64,000 nucleotides of DNA from Lota lota (GCA_026745465.1 JACYXH010000001.1:1240501-1304500), one strand, 5' to 3'; counted from the stretch's first letter, positions 50,481-60,969 are shown. The notes: a model not told the origin generated them from the sequence alone. A program made the numbers and translations.

Positions 50481-53053
50481 TTTGCCCACGCACACACGTT
50501 CCCGCACCTAACACAAAAGAGGTGTACGACGTGCTCTGCCTCCAAAATCATAAACTGACGCCAGTAACCGTTCTACCAGAGACGGACCTCCACCCTGCAC
50601 CAGACCCCGGGGATGAAGGGTCATCTCCCTCTACAGCACCTGACATCCAGTGGTTTTGCTGTGACCCGAAGCCTGGAGACCCACCACCAGTGCCTTTCTG
50701 CCACATTGACTGTCCCATGGCCACAACATGCACCTGGTATAGAAAGGCCACGCCAGGACCATGGGCATGGCTTATGATTCTGACTGTTGTACTCCTTTGT
50801 TTACTCTTAAGCTTCTTTTGCCTATTCTTTCCCTTGTCTAGAGCCACCACAACTGCGACCAACCACCTCGATCACCACCGCCGTAACAGCCCAAACAACA
50901 TTACGGTCGAAGTCCCCACATCTGCATCAATAATCCCGATCACACCATCGTCCCCATACCTCACACTGACAGAGATTGGATGGGGTATGTTCGCGTTTGC
51001 AACCGTTCTAGTGACCTCCTGGGCGTTCGTCCTCTACACCAAACGCCGGGCCTCTAGCGAAGGGAACAATCTACCATTACGTCTTAGACGCCACAGACCC
51101 CTGCTCTTCCCCGCGGCGCTTCTCCTTATGCGGATCTAACCTCACATCCGCCGTCATTAACAGAAATAGCGCCGAACACTGGCAACAAGGGGTAATTAAC
51201 CTGACGTTCACCGAGGGGGTAACGGCCACCGTAGAAATAGAGCTTTGCACTATAGTTGTCTGTGGGAACCCATTTGAGATGCGACGAATACGGTGGGACG
51301 ACGTTTACATATGCTATATGCACAAAAATACACAGAGCGACAGAAAATGCACTAGCTGGCATAACGCATGTTGGACCACGTCATATATAGATTGGGGGTA
51401 TCCTATGCCTGCGGTGAGCGATCGCAGCCTGAAAACACGTCTCTCAATCATTAAAGCTGGTGCGGTAGTTCAAAAATGTTCAGCCAACGACTGTAATCCC
51501 TTACTTATTACCCTGAAAGACCCCACACGTAAAGATTCTCGATAGTTCTCTATGGGGGTTTCCGTAGCAGGGAAAGACCCAATAGGGGTTTTCTTCCTCG
51601 ACGTCCGCATGTCTCCCTACACAACCCTCAGCTCGTCCAACTCCCCTCTTGGACAGCCCGTTACATCCTTAAATAGTAATCATTTTCACAGCGTCCAGGT
51701 TAATAACTCCAGGGACACCATGTCCCTGGAAACCGGGTTTGCGTCCAAAAATATCTGGTTGGACTGGATGTTGTTCTCCGCTAGAGACTTACAAGTCTCT
51801 GAGTGTGTCGCATGCGCCCCGGCTCGTCCCCTTCTGGGCACAATGCCGTTATACGTCGACCCACATACTGATCTGGCTAGGTACAATTTTATTCTGTCCT
51901 TGTTCACCAACCTGCCCGTTAATGTGTCATGTGTCCCGTACCACCACTCACTGCCCATCACCGAGCGACATAAACCTCCCCAGTTCCGGTCTGTTATGGC
52001 AAATTACACTTGCCACTCCCGTACTCTCCCTGGTGGGATAGCTGTAGGCACTCTCCAATGGTGCAACTCCACTACCAACGTCACCGATAGACACAGCCCA
52101 TATTCCTCCGCCTGGTTTACTGATCAATCTCTGTCCAGAGCCGACGTCTGGTGGTATTGTGGCGGGGCCGCCATTTTTCCTTTCCTCCCGAAACAATGGA
52201 CGGGAACTTGTGCAATAGTACAGCTCGTCATGCCATTTTATGTCCTACCCATTGATCCCGTTACACTACACCGTACGGACCCCTCCCTTCTACATCGCGC
52301 CCGACGTTCAAACCCAGGCGGTAGCTTCGACAAACGTGTATATAGATGACATTGGTGTCCCTAGAGGGGTCCCTAACGAATTTAAAGCTAGAAACCAGAT
52401 CGCCGCGGGCTTCGAGTCCATCCTCTTTTGGTGGTCAACTACTAACAAAAATGTAGACTGGATAAATTATATTTATTACAATCAACAACGATTCATTAAT
52501 TTCACTCGAGATTCTGTCCGTGGTATTCACGAGCAGCTAGACAAAACTAGCCTCATGACCTGGCAAAATAGAATTGCACTAGACATGCTACTGGCGGAGA
52601 AAGGAGGCGTTTGTAAAATGTTTGGGGATACTTGTTGTACGTTTATCCCCAATAACACCGCTCCGGACGGCTCCATCACAAACGGAGTGGCGGGACCTTA
52701 CGGCCCTGTCTGAGGAGCTCGCGGAAAACTCGGGGGTGACCGACCCCTTCGGGGATATGATGGCTACGTGGTTCGGACGTTGGAAGGATTTAGCATTATC
52801 CCTCTTCGCATCAGTCGCCATAGGTACAGCCATCCTCGCCACATGTGGCTGTTGTATTGTTCCCTGTGTTCGTAGCCTCGTCATCCGTACCATTGAGCGC
52901 ACAGTGGGCCAATTACCCTCTGCACCTCCAATGACTCACACATTTGCCCAGCTTGAGTCCTATTCTCTGTTGCCCACTACCCCGCCCCGTCCCGATCGTC
53001 CTCCTCATTATGCCTCAGAATCTGCCTCCTTGTCTGATGACGACCTCGTTTAG
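50324..53053 (+). pseudogene. Envelope glycoprotein gene of ERV-1 (gamma-type), broken
   Basis: First frame (50324-51139): a long leader with a Cys-rich part (FCCDPKPG, FCHIDC) and two hydrophobic segments, near residues 148-172 and 215-240. Surface subunit: 51140-52349 in another frame, with a stop at 51543, several N-glycosylation sites and the furin-type site RARR near 52295. Transmembrane subunit: 52320-53053 in two further frames, with a C-x6-CC motif (CKMFGDTCC), a membrane anchor near 52790-52860 and a cytoplasmic tail. Breaks: shifts near 51130, 52320 and 52690, and one stop. Confidence 0.88.
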
Positions 53054-53180
53054 ATTGTACAGTCCACTGGCTGTGCAACCATATCGCGCCTTTTTTCCCC
53101 ATCAAAAATGCGGGTTTAAAGTCCTGACCTTATGGGTTTTTTTCAAGGAGCCATATGCGCGACGGCCAGCACTGAGTTTA

Positions 53181-53400
53181 TTTGACATTATACCATATAT
53201 GATTTTGCTTGATTTTCTATTATTACATTATATACTTTGTTTAATTTTCCATTTGACATTATACCATATATGATTTTGCTTGATTTTCTATTATTACATT
53301 ATATACTTTGGTTGATTTTCCATTTGACATTATACATTTTATGATTTTGCTTCATTTTAATACGATTTTCATTGTTACATTATACGCATGTTTGATTTTC
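53181..53400 (+). repeat. AT-rich tandem repeat between env and the polypurine tract of ERV-1, 71-bp unit
   Basis: Units beginning TTTGACATTATACCATATAT occur at 53181 and 53252, with a third, diverged one at 53323. It is non-coding. It is unusual for this position but similar in spirit to the leader array. Confidence 0.85.
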
Positions 53401-53490
53401 CAATTGATTTTCTACATTATACGATTTTACTTGATTCTGTATTGCTTTTATATTCTTAGTCATTTTCCTTTAGGTCGATCATATATGATC

Positions 53491-53503
53491 GAAAGGGGGG
53501 AAT
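53491..53503 (+). promoter_or_regulatory. Polypurine tract of ERV-1
   Basis: GAAAGGGGGGAAT directly precedes the 3' LTR. This is the classical plus-strand primer form. Confidence 0.85.
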
Positions 53504-53963
53504 TGTGGTGGGAAAATGACTCAAGGCCCATCCTGAGGTCAGCTTGCTAAAACTAATTAATTTCGATGTGCACACTATAATGGCCTATCTGTCTTTTCAA
53601 CTTTCTACCTCCCCACAGCTGTCTGTTTATCCTGTATTCCTGTATGGTGCTCTGTTCCCATATGAGAGACTCCTGAGCAAGCTCCTTTTTTCCATAACAA
53701 TGTATCTGTGCCTGGCCTTGACTGTACACTGTCCCCAAACCAGGTGTCCAGTTTTAATTGGGCATCGAACCTGTTAGAGACAGTCCAATGGCACCATCTA
53801 GTGTCATATCTGAGATACTGTTTGCCCGACTTTATAAAAAGGCATCCCTCCTGTCTTCGGGGCGCCCTTTCTCGAGAACTCTGCTCTGTGTGGAGTTGCC
53901 TTTGAAACTGTGCTTTTTGCATGCTGCAGCGTGTGAAATAAAACCATTTACGGATATCCATTT

Positions 53964-54113
53964 TGTAATGTTTTATGTTATCTTTGTAACTAAAAGATAC
54001 GACTGGACTAATTATTCATTTAGTCATATGGCGCTGCCATCTTTATTCTGCAACCTTCGTATGTACATCCGGTTCAACAGAACATTCCAACAGGAAGTTC
54101 TAAGGATGTTACA
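53964..54113 (-). repeat. 3' LTR of the Mag-like element
   Basis: 150 bp; it differs from the 5' copy at one site near 53991-53995 (AACTAAAAG against AACTTAAAG). Confidence 0.92.
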
Positions 54114-54151
54114 TCCCCCTTCTTTAGAAAACAAAACATGTTAATGAACAT

Positions 54152-54573
54152 TCACATTTGAACCACTGTGACACCATAACTGAAGTGAACATACCTAGCA
54201 AACATGGCTTTCAGCTTTCGGATGACGGTTGTGGAAGTGAGACTGGCGGTCTTCTCTACCTCAAAATATCTGCTGTAATAGTCAACTGCCACTATGTAGT
54301 CAGTATTATTCCATGTGAATAAGTCTGTGGCTATTACCTGCCAAGGCCTTTCGGGGATGGGATGTGAGATCATTGGTTCCTTTGGGGCGGAGTTACGTCG
54401 CTCGAGGCAGATGTTACAGGATCCTACAAGCGCTTCTATTTGTTTCCCCATGCCGGGCCAGAATACCACATCTCTTGCCCGTTGTTTACACTTTTCCATC
54501 CCTAAATGTCCTGAGTGTATGCGTGCAAGCATTTCAGCCCTGAGTGTGGTACAATGATTTTTTTCCTTTTAGT
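54152..54573 (-). pseudogene. Integrase fragment of the Mag-like element
   Basis: The H2C2 finger (ARIHSGHLGMEKCKQRARDV, then CNICLERR) and the start of the core (VIATDLFTWNNTDYIVAVDY) are kept. After KLKAMFARY the sequence passes to the LTR-proximal region, so the second catalytic Asp and Glu are gone. Confidence 0.85.
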
Positions 54574-54599
54574 AGGATGCCGTTCACCTTGGAGATCTC

Positions 54600-56275
54600 A
54601 TCCCGATGATTCCAGTAATCTGTGACAGCAGATGGGCATTTTTTTTCTTGACTCAGGCCACCCTGCCAAGGTAACCTGTGTCAGCACTGAGAGCTGTTCG
54701 TCTTGGGCCGTTGCAGCTCTGATCTCTGCCATACACTGTGTGTATTTGTGAGTCCATACCTTCGCTCAGTGACCGTTCATTACATTCAATTGGCTTTCTG
54801 GATAAAGTGTCTGCGACTGGGATTTGCTTTCCAGGCTTGTGTGTAATGGTGATGTCATACCGTTGCAGCTGCAGTATCATGCGTTGTAACCTGGGCGGTG
54901 CAGCTGCCAGTGGCTTTCGCATGATTGCCTCTAGTGGTTTGTGATCTGATTCGACGATCACTTGTCGGCCATACAGGTATTGGTGGAACCTCTTGCATCC
55001 AAAGAGCAATGCATAGAGTTCCTTTTCGAATTGTGCGTTGTTCTGTTCAGTCTCATTTAGTGCCTTGGATGCATATGCAACTGGTTTCTCTCCCTGGAGC
55101 AGGACTGCCCCTAAGCCGCATTTGGATGCATCAACTTGCAGTTTCACATCTTTGGTGTGGTCAAAGTATGTGAGGACGGGGCCAGGCTCCTGTGTTAGGA
55201 GGTCTTTTACCTGTGTGAATGCAGCGTTAAGGTTTGAGTCCCGTACAAACTCATTGCCCTCCTTCAGCAGATGTCGTAATGGATCTGTGGCCTCTGAGAG
55301 TTTTGGGGCGAACTTGGAAAGATAAGTGATCATGCCCAATATGGTCTCCAGCTCTGCTCTGTTGCGTGGGGGAGCCATGTCTTTTATGGCCTTTATCTTG
55401 TTGGGGTCGGGCCGGATACCGTCTCGTGTCAGCCTGTGCCCAAAGTAGCTCACCTCTGTCACTTTTATCCTTTTATCCTTTCTCTCTTGTTCTCTCCAGC
55501 ATACCACGCAGGTTGGCATCGTGCTCGTCTTTGGTGCGGCCATATACCAAAATGTCATCCACAATAGCAGCAACGCCCGGAAGCCCCTTGTAAGCCTCAT
55601 CGACTCTCCTCTGAAACTCGTCCTGTGCAGAGATGATCCCGAAGGGGAGCCTCTTGAAAAATCATTGTACCACACTCACTCAGGGCTGAAATGCTTGCAC
55701 GCATACACTCAGGACATTTAGGGATGGAAAAGTGTAAACAACGGGCAAGAGATGTGGTATTCTGCCATAGATGGTATTGAATGTAGTTAGCATGGATGAC
55801 TTGTGGCTGAGTTTTATCGCCCAGTACCCAGACCTTGCGTCTAGTACGCTTATTGTGCACCAGCTAGTCTGGGTGTGACGTCATCCAGAGTGGGAAGTGG
55901 ATAGTGGGGTCTTTGAATGGCTTTGTTTAGAGAGCGGGGGTCTAAACATATTCGAAGTTTCCCTGTTTTGGGCTTTTCTACCACTACCAAGGCATTTACC
56001 CACTCAGTCGGCTCTGTGACTTTCTGTATATTGTCCATTGCTTCCATCTCTTCTAGTTCATCTTTGAGTCTGCTCCGCAGGGCATATGGGATGCGGCGAG
56101 GCGGACACACCACTGGTGTTACGGCAGGTTGAAGGCGGAGGATGCACTCCCCAGGAAACAGTCCAATGCCTTCGAATACGTCGGCAAACTCATCTGTGAT
56201 GCTAGTGTGTGGCAGTGCGTTTACCATGTTCACTATCTTGACCATGTTCAGATCTAAGCATGCTCGCATTCCCAA
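54600..56275 (-). pseudogene. Reverse transcriptase and RNase H of the Mag-like element
   Basis: RT blocks TPVVCPPRRIPYALRSRLKD and KPKTGKLRICLDPRSLNKAI reach 55862, where a one-base shift leads to an SVLDARSGYWAIKLS reading. At 55653-55757 an inverted foreign block splits RT. After it come FKRLPFGIISAQDEFQRRVD and AAIVDDILVYGRT. RNase H follows with VDASKCGLGAVLLQGEKPVA, QFEKELYALLFGCKRF, VESDHKPLEAIMRK and IPVADTLSRKP. Confidence 0.88.
55653..55757 (+). repeat. Inverted copy of integrase sequence inside RT of the Mag-like element
   Basis: About 105 bp are the reverse complement of 54469-54573. On the plus strand it reads ARIHSGHLGMEKCKQRARDV. It lies between the RT residues NTIYGR and FKRLPFG with little or no loss of RT sequence. 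Confidence 0.85.
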
Positions 56276-56296
56276 GACAGGAGGTGCATTTCTTGC

Positions 56297-57436
56297 TCAG
56301 ACTATGTCAAAGTGTAGCACAACTATTTTTTCTTTGTACCTGCACGTGAGCTTGCATGACCCTTCCACTACGAGTCTCTGTCCACCATATCCTGAGATAG
56401 TACTGTCTGGTGGGTTAAGCACTTTATTGCCAAACATTTTGTGGAATGTGTGGGCTGGTATTATGTTGGTCTGTGCACCCGTGTCTATTTTAAATTTCAA
56501 TTTGTGTCTCATTTCCCCTATTTGCACCTCTGCATATGCCTGTTCTTTGGCAGTGTTAGCATGTAGCTTTATGATAGTGTCAATGTACAGTTCATCTGGT
56601 GGCAGTTCCGCTCCGTTGGCGATAACATGCACTTTCTTGGGCTTGTACTTTATCTTTGGTTGCTGTGTTTGTGTTCTGCACATTTTAGCAAAATGGTTGG
56701 GCTTCTTACATTTGTTGCATTGGCGTCCTTTGGCTGGGCTATCCTCTGTACGTCCGTGCTCTCCCCCGCATGCTCCACATTCCTTGTTCCCTACTGTATT
56801 TTTGGAGTCAGTCCGGTTTGTTGTGCGTCCATAACGTGTATGCTCCGATTTGAACGGTGTTCTGGTAACTGCATGAGCTGACTGATTAGCTGTGCTAGCA
56901 GTGGGACTATGCATGGCTTTTAGCTGCTGCTGCGACAGCTCATGTGTCCGTGCAATATCGATAGCCTTTTCCAACGTTAAGTCTGTGTGGCATAACAGTT
57001 TCTCACGCACTTTAGGAGAGTTTGTGCCGAAGACGATTCTGTCTCTAATCTTTTCGTCACTGTTAGGAAAATCACAATCGTTCACAAGCAGTCTTAGCTC
57101 GGTTATAAACAGGTCGCAACTTTCACCCTCCCCTTGTATCCTCTGGTGGAATTTATACCGCGCGAAAATGGGGTTTGCTCTGGGTTTAACATAGGCTTCA
57201 AACCTGTCGTAGTATGTCTTGAGTGCTTTCCTTTCGTCTTCTGTGAGTGTCCATGTACTATCCCTTCCTTTTTCGCCAATCCATAGAAGTAGATAGCAGC
57301 ACATTTCTTCCTGCCGTTTGCCATGTAGCGGTCCGTAGAACATTAGCTCCACATGTTGGCGGAACTTCTTCCATGCGTCGGGCAGATTGGATGAATCCCA
57401 ATCCATCCGTGGCGTGGGGACACCTGTGTGTTCCAT
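56297..57436 (-). pseudogene. Gag and protease of the Mag-like element
   Basis: The frame starts MEHTGVPTPRMDWDSSNLPD and has capsid blocks WKKFRQHVELMFYG, DRFEAYVKPRANPIFARYKF and IVFGTNSPKVREKLL, a knuckle pair (CGACGGEHGRTEDSPAKGRQC-type and CNKCKKPNHFAKMC) and protease FKIDTGAQTNIIPAHTF. The stop TAG at 56297-56299 is the only break before RT, which is in the same frame. Confidence 0.88.
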
Positions 57437-57482
57437 CTTCCGTCGTCAGGTCGATTTAAAACACTGGTCTACTCTGACACCA

Positions 57483-57632
57483 TGTAATGTTTTATGTTAT
57501 CTTTGTAACTTAAAGATACGACTGGACTAATTATTCATTTAGTCATATGGCGCTGCCATCTTTATTCTGCAACCTTCGTATGTACATCCGGTTCAACAGA
57601 ACATTCCAACAGGAAGTTCTAAGGATGTTACA
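57483..57632 (-). repeat. 5' LTR of the Mag-like element
   Basis: 150 bp, TGTAATGTTTTATG on the plus strand to GGATGTTACA. It is followed on the element strand by TGGTGTCAGAGTAGACC. Confidence 0.92.
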
Positions 57633-57699
57633 CATTTGTCTTAGCTTTTAATCGAGCCAGCCACCAGTCATCCAATTTTCCACAACAACCCCTAAGTGA

Positions 57700-58618
57700 A
57701 AATGTCCAAATTGGGCCCAAAGTGTCAATATTTTGTGTGGCCACCATCATTTTCCAGCAGTGCCTTAACCCTCTTGGCATGGAGGTCACCAGAGCTTCAC
57801 AGGTTGCCACTGGAGTCCTCTTCCACTCCTCCATGACGACATCACGGAGCTGGTGGATGTTAGAGACCTTGCACTTCTCCACCTTCCGTTCGAGGATGCC
57901 CCACAGATGCTCAATAGGGTTTAGGTCTGGAGACATGCTTGGCCAGTCCATCACCTTTACCCTCAGCTTCTTTAGCAAGGTAGTGGTTGTCTTGGAGGTG
58001 TGTTTGGGATCGTTATCATGTTGGAATACTGCCCTGCAGCCCAGTCTCCGAAGGGAGGGGATCATGCTCTGCTTCAGTTTGTCACAGTTCATGTTAGCCT
58101 TCATGGTTCCCTCAATGAACTGTAGCTCCCCAGTGTCGGCAGCACTCATGCAGCCCCAGACCATGACACTCCAACCACCATGCTTGACTGTAGGCAAGAC
58201 ACACTTGTCTTTGTACTCCTCACCTGGTTGCCGCCACACACACTTGACACCATCTGAACCAAATAAGTGTATCTTGGTCTCATCAGACCACAGGACATGT
58301 TTCCAGTAATCCTTGTCCTTAGTCTGCTTGTCTTCAGCAAACTGTTTGCAGGCTTTCTGCTGTAGCAATGCTGGCAGCACTCATACGTCTATTTCCCAAA
58401 GACAACCTCTGGATATGACACTGAGTACGTGCACTCAACTTCTTTGATCAACCATGGCGAGGCCTCTTCTGAGTGGAACCTGTCCTGTTAAACCGCTGTA
58501 TGGTCTTGGCCACCGTGCTGCAGCTCAGTTTCAGGGTCTTGGCAATCTTCTTATAGCCCAGGCCATCTTTATGTAGAGCAACAATTCTTTTTTTCAGATT
58601 CTTGCCATGAGGTGCCAT
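57700..58618 (-). pseudogene. Transposase of Tc1-II (DD34E), frameshifted
   Basis: The ATG at 58618 starts MAPHGKNLKKRIVALHKDGL, a helix-turn-helix. The frame runs on through STVAKTIQRFNRTGS and stops at 58448. The catalytic part, in another frame from about 58380, has HVLWSDETKIHLFG, AVFQHDNDPKHTSK and PDLNPIEHLWGILE. 34 residues separate the second Asp from the Glu. The three acids are kept; only the frame break between the halves and possible small losses disable it. Confidence 0.88.
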
Positions 58619-58994
58619 GTTGAACTTCCAGTGACCAGTATGAGGGAGTGTGAGAGCGATGACCCCAAATTGAACACACCTGCTCCCCATTCACAACTGA
58701 GACCTTGTAACACTAACGAGTCACGTGACACTGGGGAGGGAAAATGGCTAATTGGGCCCAATTTGGACATTTTCACTTAGGGGTATACTCACTTTTGTTG
58801 CCAGCGGTTTAGACATGAATGGCTGTGTGTTGAGTTATTTTGAGGGGACAGCAAATGTACCCTATTATACAAGCTGTACACTCACTACTTTACATTGTAG
58901 CAAAGTGTAATTGCTTCAGTGTTGTCACATGAAAAGATATACTCAAATATTTACAAAAATGTGAGGGGTGTACTCACTTTTGTGAGATACTGTA

Positions 58995-59143
58995 AAAGAC
59001 ACAGTTTCAAGGGCAACTCCACGCAGAGCAGAGTTCTCAAGAAAAAGCGCGCTGAACAAAGGAGGGAAGCCCTTTTTGTAGAGTGGCGTAAACAACCTCT
59101 CAAGACATCAGGACTGCCGTAATTCACCATCTATGGCGCCACT
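58995..59143 (-). repeat. Inverted fragment of an ERV-1-family LTR
   Basis: Read on the minus strand it resembles 33590-33720: GGCGCCAT, then CCCTCC and GAGAACTCTGCTCTG, with GGAGTTGCC and GAAACTGTG. It touches the right TA of Tc1-II. It is on the opposite strand to ERV-2 at the left TA. Confidence 0.75.
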
Positions 59144-59160
59144 TATCTATAACGGGTACA

Positions 59161-60969
59161 ATGTACGGTCAAGGCTGGACACATGATTTAGGGACGAGGA
59201 GCCTTCTCATGTTTTCCTTTCACTGGAATGTTTCAACGTCCTTCTTGGACGCACATTTAACACTAATCACTTTCTGGACTTCGAGCCGGCACAATAACTA
59301 AAACCTCCACCAACGTGGCTGGACCCGACCTCACTGTGGGGAGAGCACAACACATGTTAGTCTTTTATAGTAAATTACCTAATTGCGCTCATTCCCTACA
59401 GCTGCGTCTGTGACCCCAATTGAGCCGCTCCGCCCCTTCTGTCTGCAGCCGGCGCTAAGCCACACCCCCTTACCACAAATGCCCACCTCCCCATTTAGGC
59501 CGGGGAGCTGTCCAGCCACCCCCCCCCCCCCCCCCCCCCCCCCCCCGCAGTTCTGGCAGTTGGAGAGGAAGTCTGCCACCACCATCTGCGCCCCCGGCCT
59601 ATGGACGACCCGGAAGTGAAACGGCTGTAAGGCCAGGTACCACCGGGTGATCCGTGGGATGGTGTCCTTCATGCGGTGGAGCCATTGCAGGGGGGCGTGA
59701 TCCGAACAGAGGGTGAACGAGCACACCAGGAGGTAGTAACGCAGGGCGTCGATCGCCCACTTGATCGCTAGACACTCCTTCTCCACAGTGCTGTACCTCC
59801 CCTCCCGGTCCGACAACTTACGACTGAGGTACAGCACCGGGCGGTCCACGCCCTCCACCTCCTGGGAGAGCACGGCTCCCAGCCCTTTGTTTAACCGTCT
59901 GCAAGACAAAAGGGAGATCGAAGTTAGCCGTGTGCAAGAGCGGCTCCCCGCAGAGAGCCTTTTTAACCCTCTCAAATTACGCCTGGCACTGCTCGGTCCA
60001 CTGGACCGGATCTGAGGCACCCTTTTGGGTGAAGTCGGTCAGGGGGCTGGTCAGCTCTGAGAAGGCGGGGATGAACCGCCTGTAGTACCCCGCCAGCCCC
60101 AGGAACGAGCTCACATCTTTTTGGTCTCTGGCCGTGGGCAGGCCACGATCGCCTCTATTTTCTACTTGCGGGCGCCCGCTGCCCAAGCGGTACCCTAAAT
60201 ACCGTACCTCCCTCCGACCAATCATGCACTTCCCTGGGTTGGCCGTGAGCCCCGCCCACCTCAGTGACTCGAGCACCGCCGCCACCCGCTGCATATGCTG
60301 CTGCCAGGTGTCACTATGAATAATGACATCATCAATGTAGGCAGTCGCATATCCAGCATGCGGCCGCAGCACCCGGTCCATGAGACGCTGGAAAGTGGCA
60401 GGGGCTCCGAACAACCCAAAAAGAAGCACCTTGAATTGGAACAACGCGTACGGAGTGGAGAAGGCAGATTTTTCCTTAGACTCTGGAGACAAGGGAATCT
60501 GCCAGTAGCCCTTTGTTAAATCCAATGTCGAACACCAGCTCGCGTCACCACTGAGAACGGTGCACATCACACATGTCCCTTCCTGTTGGGTACGCGTCCC
60601 TTCTTCCTTTACTAACCTGCTGAAGCCCGGCCAATCAGTGCCAAATAGCAGGGGACGCGATAGGCGGGGACTAACCGGGACTAAATGTCCTTTTATTTTC
60701 CTTTGCAACAAAACCAAGATTTAACGTCCTTCTTGGACGCGCACGTTTAACACTATAATCACTTTCTGGACTTCGAACCGGCACAATAACGAAACCCTCC
60801 ACCCGCGTGGCTCAACCCGACCTCACTGTGAGGAGAGCACAACACATGTTAGTCTTTTATAGTAAATTACCTAATTGTGCTCATCCCCTACAGCTGCGTC
60901 TGTGACCCCAATTGAGCCGCTCCGCCCCTTCTGTCTGCAGCCGGCGCTAAGCCACGCCCCCCTTACTAC
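59161..60969 (-). mobile_element. Deletion derivative of the Gmr1-B family
   Basis: Two LTRs of about 250-320 bp (about 59161-59477 and 60722-60969), both diverged from Gmr1-B but sharing the TAGCTCAATTGGGGTCACAG-type blocks, flank the end of protease joined to RT and RNase H. Gag and integrase are missing. LTR outer edges and target duplication could not be settled. Confidence 0.8.
59379..60717 (-). pseudogene. Protease end fused to RT and RNase H (Gmr1-B family)
   Basis: The first frame, from 60717, has the end of protease (RPLLFGTDWPGFSRLVKEEG) and after GDASW jumps to STLDLTKGYWQIPLSPESKE. Its RT catalytic block is TAYIDDVIIHSDTW. The connection FLGLAGYYRRFIPAFSE is in the same frame. 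RNase H follows in a second frame (60020-59379) with GAVLSQEVEGVDRPVLYLSR, CSDHAPLQWLHRM and MVVADFLS. A frame change near 59990 separates them, and a run of 28 C at 59519-59546 marks the G-tract of the 3' end. Confidence 0.85.

Larger units (their letters stand above)
53964..57632 (-). mobile_element. Mag-like gypsy element in the ERV-1 3' LTR; duplication CATTT
   Basis: 150-bp LTRs at 53964-54113 and 57483-57632 run TGTAATG to TTACA and differ by one base by eye, so the insertion is recent. Order on the minus strand: gag with protease, RT, RNase H, integrase. Integrase stops before its second catalytic Asp. RT carries an inverted insert of about 105 bp. The primer region after the 5' LTR starts TGGTGTCAGAGTAGACC. 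The Gag and RT type resembles the Mag group. Confidence 0.9.
33301..57687 (+). mobile_element. Endogenous retrovirus ERV-1 with gamma-type Env; target duplication ACCC
   Basis: Order: 5' LTR, primer site, leader, gag, protease, RT, RNase H, integrase N-terminus, then a large insertion, integrase C-terminus, env, polypurine tract, 3' LTR. ACCC is duplicated at 33297-33300 and 57688-57691. The two LTRs are both 510 bp once the Mag-like insert is removed. The Gag myristoylation signal, CCHC knuckle and Env features are retroviral. All genes carry breaks. The RT, Gag and Env types suggest a fish class I retrovirus, but the genus cannot be fixed here. Confidence 0.92.
53504..57687 (+). repeat. 3' LTR of ERV-1, split by the Mag-like element
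   Basis: The parts are 53504-53963 and 57638-57687; CATTT at 53959-53963 and 57633-57637 is the duplication made by the inserted element. Together they give 510 bp. The TATA box and AATAAA are kept. Confidence 0.93.
33097..58992 (-). mobile_element. Tc1-like transposon (Tc1-II), outermost element of Nest B
   Basis: The left end (33097-33300 plus 57692-57720) and the right end (about 58758-58992) are long inverted repeats of about 233 bp starting CAGTATCTCACAAAAGTG. Both ends touch a TA. The transposase is on the minus strand near the right end. ERV-1 is inserted in the left inverted repeat. Without it the element is about 1.5 kb. Confidence 0.9.
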
